Shown: piece after piece, positions 16,894 to 22,512 of the stretch
Position numbering within the stretch: position 1 is the first letter of the stretch
How the letters are laid out: each line of letters starts with the position of its first letter
Source: CAZKBP01 sp964551015
GTDB lineage: Bacteria > Bacteroidota > Bacteroidia > Cytophagales > Microscillaceae
Direction: 5' to 3'
Length of the DNA: 22,512 bases
Assembly (NCBI GenBank): GCA_964551015.1
Contig: CAZKBP010000056.1
Span: forward strand, 1-22,512
The notes under the pieces: generated by a model
The model's database searches: none
What the model saw: only the letters and a program-made list of their open reading frames with translations
What the model was told of the DNA's origin: nothing
Program-made: the position numbers and the translations under genes

Positions 16894-17431
16894 AACTCTC
16901 TTCTTCGTTCTGTTTAATCATTTCTTGTAATAAAGTCTTTGCACGTGCATACTGGGACTTGGAGGTGCCTTCGCTAATCTCGAGCATTTTCGCGATTTCT
17001 TGGTGTTTGTAACCCTCAATGGCATATAGATTGAAAACAATCTGGCAACGCTCAGGAAGTTTCTGGATCAGAGCCAACAATTCTTGGAAGCTGTAATCAG
17101 AAATCGTGATCTCTGGCGCGGGCAAATAATTACTTAGTGCCTCCACATCGTGAGCTGGGTAAAGATACAATTTGCTACGATTGTTTTTGAGAGCCGTATT
17201 GACTACGATCCTTTTAATCCATTGCTCCAGGGGGCACTCTCCTCTAAAGCTTGCAATATTTGCAAAAACTTTGATGAAAGATTCCTGTAGAATGTCTTCA
17301 GCTTCCAAACGGGCTTTAGCATATCGTAAGCAAACTACGAACATTTTTCGGCTGTATTGTTCATAGAGTGCTTTTTGATACTTTTTCTTGCCTTTGCGGC
17401 ATCCGTCTATCAGCTTTTTCTCTTCAAGCAT
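16871..17431 (-). CDS. ECF sigma factor, partner of the beta-barrel anti-sigma
   Basis: This 186-residue sigma-70 family ECF factor starts at ATG 17431. Region 2 covers about residues 20-88 (ALYEQYSRKMFVVCLRYA, AEDILQESFIKVFANI, LEQWIKRIVVNTALKNNRSK). Region 4 covers about 118-172 (KLPERCQIVFNLYAIEGYKH, EIAKMLEISEGTSKSQYARA). Regions 1 and 3 are absent, as in all ECF factors. It directs RNA polymerase to a dedicated promoter set when freed from its anti-sigma. It overlaps the next gene by 23 bases. The 250 bases upstream, up to the rskA stop, hold no clear terminator or TAnnTTTG box, so it may be read through from sigK-rskA or use its own ECF-type promoter. Confidence 0.93.
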   Translation of the reverse strand: MLEEKKLIDGCRKGKKKYQKALYEQYSRKMFVVCLRYAKARLEAEDILQESFIKVFANIASFRGECPLEQWIKRIVVNTALKNNRSKLYLYPAHDVEALSNYLPAPEITISDYSFQELLALIQKLPERCQIVFNLYAIEGYKHQEIAKMLEISEGTSKSQYARAKTLLQEMIKQNEEESYEQLRRG

Positions 17432-17681
17432 GCACAGTTTTAAAAAAATTAAATCAGTATTGAAGCACAGATTGAGTTATTCCTTGTCTTCCAAAAACAG
17501 GAATTCATTTTGATTGTTTGAAAATTTTTGCTGGTTTCAGGCTCAAAGGCTCGATCTGGAGCAGATTGATCTAATTTTTAGAAGAACTCAGGTACGTGTA
17601 TAACCGCCAATCAACGATCGGCTTGGTGTTTTCAAAACTGCTTTTGGTACGGGTGAGGGCTGAAAACTGAATGTTCCCTAT

Positions 17682-18524
17682 TTAGGATACCTCTCCCATT
17701 ACGTAGATATCTCCTTGGGCACTCTCTACTCCTCCTTCTTGCTCCAAGGTGATCGCAAATACTTGTGCCTCCTGTATGTTATTCATTTTTTGGAGGGTGA
17801 ATATATTTTCTTCTGGTCTGACACTAAGTAAGCCAGCGTCCTTGGCTTTCCCGTCCTTGATGGCCCATAGCTGATATTGCTTACCCGGAGGAGGCTTAGG
17901 CAAGTTTTTAATTTGTAGATAAAGTTCTTGACTCTGATCATTCCAATACAAAGCAACAGAAGCATCTGGATAATTGTCTATGGCAGAGTTCAAATCTACC
18001 TGCTTAAGTCTTGGGTCTTGGATGATGGCCAGATTGGAGGTAAGTTGTTGGTATTTAGCTTGCTGTACGTTTAAGTCTTGAGCAAATTCTTGGTTTTGAT
18101 TGCGCGCAATGGTGAGTTGTTTTTCAGCACCTTGCCAGTAGTTATATAGCAATACATTCAGCCCCAAGCTGATTACAAAAAGCACTGCGGCGGCAGCAGC
18201 CACGTAGGGTAGCATCGAGAAAACCTTACTGGGCTTCGAGAGCTGAGCAGGGTTCTGCGTGTGTCCGGTCAGTATCTCCTCTGTATCTTCTTCTTTTTCT
18301 AGAATGGCTAGCTTGTCCATGACCTTATCCCTGAGCGAAGGAGGAGGCGTTTGTTCGTACTGCATAATGTACTCTGTAAGAGCAAACTGACTAGCTTCTA
18401 TCTCTACTCGGATTTCTGGGTATTGATCGGCTAATTTCTCGATTTCTTGATTTTCCTCTTTGGTAGTAGCACCTAGCACGTAATTTTCTATAATACCAGA
18501 TTCTATGTAAGCTTTAATATCCAA
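17682..18524 (-). CDS. rskA: RskA-type anti-sigma-K factor
   Basis: This 280-residue single-pass membrane protein has a cytoplasmic sigma-binding part at residues 1-100 (YIESGIIENYVLGATTKEEN, then EIRVEIEASQFALTEYI). A transmembrane helix spans 103-128, a coiled-coil-like segment about 130-165, and a periplasmic RskA domain about 188-277 (VALYWND, LYLQIKNLPKPPPGKQYQLW, FAITLEQEGG). No HxxxCxxC zinc motif is present. RskA holds SigK inactive and, in mycobacteria, is removed by regulated proteolysis. The start appears to be TTG 18524: no ATG or GTG occurs in frame between the upstream stop near 18567 and the conserved YIESG block. It follows sigK after eight bases, so the two form an operon. 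Confidence 0.93.
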   Translation of the reverse strand: MDIKAYIESGIIENYVLGATTKEENQEIEKLADQYPEIRVEIEASQFALTEYIMQYEQTPPPSLRDKVMDKLAILEKEEDTEEILTGHTQNPAQLSKPSKVFSMLPYVAAAAAVLFVISLGLNVLLYNYWQGAEKQLTIARNQNQEFAQDLNVQQAKYQQLTSNLAIIQDPRLKQVDLNSAIDNYPDASVALYWNDQSQELYLQIKNLPKPPPGKQYQLWAIKDGKAKDAGLLSVRPEENIFTLQKMNNIQEAQVFAITLEQEGGVESAQGDIYVMGEVS

Positions 18525-18532
18525 GTTTGTCT

Positions 18533-19069
18533 TTACGTTAATTTCCTTAGTTCTCTTATAGCAGTTTTAATTCTTGTCTTCACGGTACCTAAGGGCAACT
18601 GTAGAGCCTCAGCGGCCTCAGTGTGTGTGTATCCTTGAAAGTAGATAATTTCTATGACTTCTCTGTATTCGGGCTTGAGTTGGTTGATGAGCTTTCCCAA
18701 GCCGATATGTTCAATTTTTTGGTGCGTGTTAGCCTCTGAGGAACCTATTTCCAGAGAGGTTTTCATCATATCTTGACGATAAGTAGCTGAGCGTACTTTA
18801 TCTATGGCGGTATTTCTGGCGATATTCAGAATCCAAGTAAACAATGTACCCTTATCGGCATTATAAGCTTCCATTTTTTTCCATATCTTCACAAAGCTAT
18901 CTTGCAAAACATCTTGGGCAACCTCTTCTGTCCTCACGATTTTAAGAACGACCCCGTAAAGAGCCGGTGCGTAGCGGTCGTAAAGCAAGGCAAACCCTTT
19001 CCTGTTCTTCTGCTGTAGTAGCAGGATAAGCTCTTCTTCGGATACTGATAAATTAGACCCTGTAAACAA
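18533..19069 (-). CDS. sigK: SigK-like ECF sigma factor
   Basis: This 178-residue ECF sigma factor has region 2 at about residues 25-95 (FALLYDRYAPALYGVVLKIV, AQDVLQDSFVKIWKKM, LFTWILNIARNTAIDKVRS). Region 4 lies at about 125-176 (LKPEYREVIEIIYFQGYTHT, EALQLPLGTVKTRIKTAIRE). It belongs with SigK-type factors that pair with RskA, and rskA follows after eight bases. The start is TTG 19069: an in-frame TAA lies two codons upstream and no ATG or GTG lies in the N-terminal region, so a non-ATG start is forced unless the sequence has an error. No Shine-Dalgarno is visible. A candidate promoter and a perfect inverted repeat lie 46-93 bases upstream. It probably controls the flanking FAS1 genes. Confidence 0.93.
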   Translation of the reverse strand: MFTGSNLSVSEEELILLLQQKNRKGFALLYDRYAPALYGVVLKIVRTEEVAQDVLQDSFVKIWKKMEAYNADKGTLFTWILNIARNTAIDKVRSATYRQDMMKTSLEIGSSEANTHQKIEHIGLGKLINQLKPEYREVIEIIYFQGYTHTEAAEALQLPLGTVKTRIKTAIRELRKLT

Positions 19070-19114
19070 AAGTTAAAAAATTATGTTTTGCTTGATACAC
19101 TTTAATCTTGAGTA

Positions 19115-19153
19115 TAACTGTTTTCCCCACTAAAATGTTGAGGAAAACAGTTA
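19115..19153 (-). repeat. Perfect 12-base inverted repeat in the sigK leader
   Basis: TAACTGTTTTCC (19115-19126) and GGAAAACAGTTA (19142-19153) are exact inverted copies separated by 15 bases. The right arm ends one base from the candidate -7 box at 19155-19162, so the repeat covers the expected transcription start of sigK. It lacks a T run, so it is not a standard terminator for the upstream FAS1 gene. It could be an operator or a leader hairpin. Confidence 0.6.
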
Positions 19154-19154
19154 G

Positions 19155-19162
19155 CAAATTTA
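19155..19162 (-). promoter_or_regulatory. Candidate -7 box for sigK-rskA
   Basis: The minus strand reads TAAATTTG followed by C, matching TAnnTTTG, 86 bases before the TTG start. The context (ATGTA before ATTTGC) is like the candidate galK box. No convincing TTTG -33 element is seen. Confidence 0.4.
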
Positions 19163-19227
19163 CATGAGTTTTCTTGTAAGTTTTTGATATACAGTTTTAT
19201 CTTCAACTAAGAGCAGCAAAGTGCCAC

Positions 19228-19794
19228 TTATTTGGGTAGTACTACTTGATTGATCACGTGGATGATTCCGTTAGATTGGTACACATCGTAGGTACTGATG
19301 TTGGCAATGTTTCCGTTTTCATCCTGTAAGACAATATTCACGTCTCCGTTCATCATAGCAGTCAGGATTCCTCCGCTTACCGTTTTCACTTCTGCTTTTC
19401 CTCCTCCTTTTTTGATAGCACTTTTGATGGTTTTGTAATCGTACTTTCCACTCAACACGTGATAAGTGAGTACCTTGGTCAGCTTATCCTTGTTTTCGGG
19501 TTTGAGTAGTGTTTCTACGGTTCCTTCCGGTAGATTTTCAAAAGCATCATTGGTAGGTGCAAACACGGTAAAAGGCCCTTCACCTTTGAGGGTTTCTACC
19601 AAACCAGCGGCCTTGACCGCGGCCACAAGCGTAGTGTGGTCTTTGGAGTTGACCGCGTTGTCTACGATATCTTTGTTAGGGTACATGGCTTCTCCGCCCA
19701 CCATAACGGTCTTGTCTTCCATCTGCGCTTGTGCAGCAGATAAGATGCCAAAGAACACAAAGCTGAAGGCAAAGATTTTTACTAAATTTTTCAT
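19228..19794 (-). CDS. Secreted single-domain FAS1 (fasciclin) protein
   Basis: This 188-residue protein starts at ATG 19794 and has a Sec signal peptide, likely cleaved at AQA-Q near residue 23. One FAS1 domain fills residues about 40-186: DIVDNAVNSKDHTTLVAAVK, GPFTVFAPTNDAFENLP, LTKVLTYHVLSG, and the closing NGIIHVINQVVLPK. It is soluble in the periplasm or secreted, not lipidated. The architecture parallels mycobacterial MPT70-like proteins, which are controlled by SigK-RskA. Here sigK lies 158 bases downstream on the same strand. The divergent lipoprotein gene shares its 163-base upstream region; no standard -7 box is evident there, which fits an ECF-dependent promoter. Confidence 0.95.
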   Translation of the reverse strand: MKNLVKIFAFSFVFFGILSAAQAQMEDKTVMVGGEAMYPNKDIVDNAVNSKDHTTLVAAVKAAGLVETLKGEGPFTVFAPTNDAFENLPEGTVETLLKPENKDKLTKVLTYHVLSGKYDYKTIKSAIKKGGGKAEVKTVSGGILTAMMNGDVNIVLQDENGNIANISTYDVYQSNGIIHVINQVVLPK

Positions 19795-19957
19795 TGTTAT
19801 TGAATGTTTTAAAGGTTTTGAAAATAATTGAATTCGCCATACATACGTGTTTATTTTAAGATCAGATTGCAGGCTTGAAAAAAATTATCAATTTATTCAT
19901 TTTCCTTTTTATCCAGTCTTTCGTAATTTGAAACTTCACTTATTCAAACTGATCAAT

Positions 19958-20626
19958 ATGAAATATATTCAAGTACACCTTTTCTCTCTTTTTTCTCTAC
20001 TGTTTTTGAGCATTTTGGCAGCCTGTGGAAGCGGTAGCTCAGAAGCAGATAATGATCCAGTTAGTCAGGCTCCCGACCCAGTGCCAGCTACGACCGAAAG
20101 CAGTGCTTCTGCGCCGAGTTCGCGTTTGGTGGCCATTCAGTCTGATTCGGGTGAAGAAATTATATCTCTGGATTTGGGTTCCAACGAAACCATCATCAAA
20201 TACGATCAGGGCAATCAAATACTGAGTGGTAGAATGACCAAAGCTGATAAAGCCAAGTACTACAATCAGCAAGGTGATTTCGTGGCAGAAGTTAAGTATA
20301 AAGATGACGCCTTTAAGCTCAGAGATGCTGAATCCGAGTTGCTGTGGAAGATCAAGCTCAAGCCTGATAAAATTAAAATCAGTGATAACGAAGAGAACGA
20401 AAACCCCTACGAAATCAAGGAAAACGAAGCAGGAAAATTCAAATTGAAATACTTAGACAAAACCTTGGGAGAGGCCAAACTCAAAGATGGCAAAATCACC
20501 GTCAAAGGTACAGCTACTTACATCATTCCTGCTGCTAAGAATGAAGCGGCTTACACGACCCTCTTGCTAAAAGATATTCCCGAGGAGCATCGCTTGATCA
20601 TCATGGCCGAATTGCTGAAAAGGTGA
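19958..20626 (+). CDS. Lipoprotein of unknown function
   Basis: ATG 19958 is chosen over the upstream GTG 19847 because it opens a lipoprotein signal peptide with lipobox LAAC (C23). The 222-residue product continues with a Ser/Ala/Pro linker (about 25-65). The rest is a beta-rich region of repeated charged strands, for example ETIIKYDQGNQILSGRM, DFVAEVKYKDDAFKLRDAES and GKFKLKYLDKTLGEAKLKDG, and it ends in IPEEHRLIIMAELLKR. I do not recognise the family; similar beta-strand repeats suggest a beta-sandwich or small barrel anchored to a membrane. The stop codon overlaps the start of the glycosyltransferase-like gene (GTGA), so the two are translationally coupled. It is divergent from the FAS1 gene. 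Confidence 0.75.
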   Translation: MKYIQVHLFSLFSLLFLSILAACGSGSSEADNDPVSQAPDPVPATTESSASAPSSRLVAIQSDSGEEIISLDLGSNETIIKYDQGNQILSGRMTKADKAKYYNQQGDFVAEVKYKDDAFKLRDAESELLWKIKLKPDKIKISDNEENENPYEIKENEAGKFKLKYLDKTLGEAKLKDGKITVKGTATYIIPAAKNEAAYTTLLLKDIPEEHRLIIMAELLKR

Positions 20627-21537
20627 GTAATGTGCTGTACTATGCCATGGGAGGAGGACTGGGCCATCTGACCAGAGCGCAGGCGGTGATTCACACGCTT
20701 GGCTTGCCTAGGGAACGATTGTGGATATTGAGTGCTTCTCCCTTGGCGTGTAGTCCTTATCTTTCGGAAAAAATTAAACTGCTATCTCCTCCGCCTCATT
20801 TTGCCCGAGATTTGCCTCGATATCAGCATTGGTTAGCGGAGCAATTGGAAACTTATCACATTCGGGAAGTATATTTAGATACTTTTCCCGCGGGCATCGT
20901 GGGAGAGTGGAATGGCTTTTTGCTAGATAATTCATTGGCATTTTATCATATTGCCCGATTGCTGAGATGGAATCGCTACCTTGCTTTGCTGGCCAAAGAT
21001 TCGCCTTATTTTCAAAAGACTTACGAGGTAGAAACCTTAGCGCACCCACATCATCTTTTCTTGAAAAACCGGACTGATTTATACCAAAGCCTTCATCTAA
21101 ACTATCCAACTTGCTTGCTTGCTGCTTCTCATCAGGAGCATTTACAAAAATTAAAGCAACAAAATGAATATTTGCACCTGATTGTTCACTCCAATCCTGA
21201 GGAACTGCCCGAACTCCTTGCTTACGCCAGAGCAATAGATGCGCATAGGAACCAGAAAGCACATTATTTGATCGCGTGCCCCGAGCAAATTCCTTTGCCT
21301 GAGCAGGATTTGGCGACTTATGAATTTGTAAATTTTTATCCAGCTTCTTCACTCTTTCCGTGGGTGGATCAAATTACGAGTGCTTGTGGTTTTAACGTGA
21401 TGCAAGAAACCTTGGCTTATCGTCATCTACATACTTTTTTACCCTTCGAGCGTCGCTACGATCACCAGTATTTGAGAGCAAAACGACATCGAGATCGCTC
21501 TTTGTCATCTCAGGATGATGAAAGCAGGTCGTTCTAA
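20623..21537 (+). CDS. GT-B-like glycosyltransferase family protein
   Basis: The gene starts at GTG 20623, which overlaps the preceding TGA by four bases; a later GTG or ATG would cut into the first strand. The 304-residue product opens with VLYYAMGGGLGHLTRAQAV, the Gly-rich loop and His typical of MurG/GT28-like glycosyltransferases. It ends with a region like the sugar-nucleotide acceptor site: YEFVNFYPASSLFPWVDQIT, then SACGFNVMQETLAYRHLHTF and PFERRYDHQYLRAKRH. It is shorter than MurG (about 350), and the last 20 residues are polar and atypical. Donor and acceptor are unknown. The overlap with the lipoprotein gene suggests joint action at the envelope, which is inference only. Confidence 0.7.
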   Translation: MSNVLYYAMGGGLGHLTRAQAVIHTLGLPRERLWILSASPLACSPYLSEKIKLLSPPPHFARDLPRYQHWLAEQLETYHIREVYLDTFPAGIVGEWNGFLLDNSLAFYHIARLLRWNRYLALLAKDSPYFQKTYEVETLAHPHHLFLKNRTDLYQSLHLNYPTCLLAASHQEHLQKLKQQNEYLHLIVHSNPEELPELLAYARAIDAHRNQKAHYLIACPEQIPLPEQDLATYEFVNFYPASSLFPWVDQITSACGFNVMQETLAYRHLHTFLPFERRYDHQYLRAKRHRDRSLSSQDDESRSF

Positions 21538-21576
21538 CCGCTTTCACGGGCACTTCTTGGAGGGGATGGTGGTAAA

Positions 21577-21584
21577 TATCTTTG
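21577..21584 (+). promoter_or_regulatory. Candidate promoter (TTG-17-TATCTTTG) for the transglutaminase-like gene
   Basis: TATCTTTG at 21577-21584 matches TAnnTTTG and is followed by CG. A TTG at 21557-21559 is 17 bases upstream as a possible -33 element. The predicted start would give a leader of about 105 bases before ATG 21698. Confidence 0.5.
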
Positions 21585-21697
21585 CGTTCCGTGGCAGAGC
21601 TAGCTTACCTTGAAGCAATCTAATATCTTCAGAACTACAAAACAAAAAGGATTTATTTCTTTAAATTTAGAGGAGTTACACTAATAAAATAAAAAAC

Positions 21698-22393
21698 ATG
21701 CAAGTATCTAATTCTACTGAAAATCTGGAGGCTGCCCTTCGGCCTACCTTGACTATGGATTTTGAGCATCCGACCGTACAGGCATTTGTCCAAGCACACA
21801 GCGATGTGCAAGCCTCGCCATTTGATCGTGCTATTCAGTTGTACTATGCCGTTCGGGACGTGATTCGCTACGATCCTTATTTGTTTTCGGATAAAATTGA
21901 GGGCTTTAAGGCTTCCACCACCGTTGCCGCCAAGCGGGGTTGGTGCGTGCCCAAATCAGTTCTTTACGCGGCCTGTTGTCGGGCAATCGGTGTTCCGGCA
22001 CTCTTGGGCTTTGCCGATGTACGCAATCACCTCTCCACAGAGAATATGCGTAAATCCATGCAAACGGATATTTTCTACTGGCACGGCTACACTTCGGTAT
22101 TTTTGGAGGGCAAATGGGTCAAGGCTACCACGGCCTTTAATCTCAGCCTCTGTGAGAAGTTTGGTTTAAAGCCTCTGGAATTTAATGGAAGGGAAGACTC
22201 TATTTATCATCCTTTTGATATGCAAGGCAATCAACACATGGAATACCTGAATGAGCGAGGCACTTTTACGGACTTGCCTCTTGCCGAGATGCTGGCCGAT
22301 TTTCAGCGTTATTATCCTAATTCGGACTTTGGGAATAGCCAGAAGCACGATTTTGATAAAGATGTGGAACAAGAAATCAGTGGAAAAGACTAA
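21698..22393 (+). CDS. Transglutaminase-like cysteine protein
   Basis: This 231-residue cytoplasmic protein has no signal peptide. The transglutaminase-like core is clear: FDRAIQLYYAVRDVIRYDPY, then catalytic C83 in KRGWCVPKSVLYAACCRAIG, then H129 in FYWHGYTSVFLEGKWVKA. The third position, usually Asp, reads KATTAFN (T144/T145). From family knowledge, this KAT-x-AFN form followed by a PLEFNGREDSIYHPFD-like block is usual in this bacterial subgroup. Such proteins may act as peptidases or amidases; the substrate is unknown. A GAGGAG at about 21670 is too far (22 bases) to be the ribosome site. A hairpin terminator follows the stop by 11 bases. Confidence 0.85.
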   Translation: MQVSNSTENLEAALRPTLTMDFEHPTVQAFVQAHSDVQASPFDRAIQLYYAVRDVIRYDPYLFSDKIEGFKASTTVAAKRGWCVPKSVLYAACCRAIGVPALLGFADVRNHLSTENMRKSMQTDIFYWHGYTSVFLEGKWVKATTAFNLSLCEKFGLKPLEFNGREDSIYHPFDMQGNQHMEYLNERGTFTDLPLAEMLADFQRYYPNSDFGNSQKHDFDKDVEQEISGKD

Positions 22394-22404
22394 TTCTAGG
22401 TAAA

Positions 22405-22430
22405 AACAAGGGGCTTCTTTGCCCCTTGTT
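22405..22430. terminator. Hairpin terminator after the transglutaminase-like gene
   Basis: AACAAGGGGC (22405-22414) and GCCCCTTGTT (22421-22430) form a perfect ten-base stem with a six-base loop. The plus strand has only a short T stretch after it. The minus strand has a better T run, so it may work in both directions. Confidence 0.75.
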
Positions 22431-22460
22431 CGCTCGCATTGTGGTCTTTTTAAAAACGCT

Positions 22461-22512
22461 TTACCCCCCCCTTGCTAGCCCCCTCCCCCTATCTCCGAAG
22501 TACCCCCTCCTA
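22461..22512. repeat. C-rich tract at the window end
   Basis: About 50 bases rich in C include an eight-C run (22464-22471) and two similar blocks beginning TACCCCC (22463 and 22501). No coding signal is seen. Such C-rich intergenic repeats occur in some Bacteroidota genomes; only the left edge is visible here. Confidence 0.35.

Noticed and set aside
17432..17681. Possible terminator or small gene between rskA and the second ECF gene
   Set aside because: Only five-base stems and short direct repeats such as AAAACTG were found; none is convincing.
20774..21352. 192-codon open frame on the minus strand
   Set aside because: It lies wholly inside the glycosyltransferase-like gene, and its translation has no recognisable motif.

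Overview
The window reads as part of a Bacteroidota chromosome, most likely a Cytophagales- or Saprospirales-like marine or environmental lineage. This rests on the gene families: secreted M14 peptidase, Bacteroidota-style Crp protein, RskA-type anti-sigma, and an ECF sigma factor paired with an inner-membrane/beta-barrel anti-sigma. It also rests on mostly absent Shine-Dalgarno sequences and several TAnnTTTG promoter boxes. No rRNA, tRNA, CRISPR array or intact mobile element was seen.

Layout, left to right. Bases 1-828 are the 3' end of a hybrid histidine kinase. Bases 848-1635 hold debris: a truncated Ada-type zinc domain gene on the minus strand, and a decayed TPR gene with an in-frame TGA that resembles the intact TPR gene at 2011-2565. 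A large secreted M14 zinc carboxypeptidase-like gene follows (3119-5929), then a terminator and an unusually well-folding 87-base element (6083-6169). Next come a membrane FlgO/TolB-like TPR protein (6313-8070) and a small secreted NTF2-like protein (8157-8618). A Crp/Fnr-type regulator (8874-9437) precedes a sterol-desaturase-family hydroxylase (9516-10397). On the minus strand galK and galT (12840 down to 10601) form a Leloir-pathway operon.

The most interesting region is 13171-19794, entirely on the minus strand. In transcription order it encodes a secreted single-domain FAS1 (fasciclin) protein, a SigK-like ECF sigma factor, its RskA-type anti-sigma, a second ECF sigma factor, an overlapping anti-sigma-like protein that appears to cross the inner membrane and end in an outer-membrane beta-barrel, and a lipoprotein with four FAS1 domains. 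SigK-RskA next to FAS1 genes recalls the mycobacterial SigK-RskA regulon (MPT70/MPT83). The second pair looks like the dual membrane-spanning anti-sigma arrangement described in Bacteroides. Together they suggest an envelope-sensing circuit controlling adhesive surface FAS1 proteins. sigK and rskA both appear to start with TTG, and a perfect 12-base inverted repeat abuts a candidate sigK promoter.

The right end carries a lipoprotein (19958-20626) translationally overlapped with a GT-B-like glycosyltransferase (20623-21537), a transglutaminase-like cysteine protein (21698-22393) with its own candidate promoter and a hairpin terminator, and a C-rich tract.
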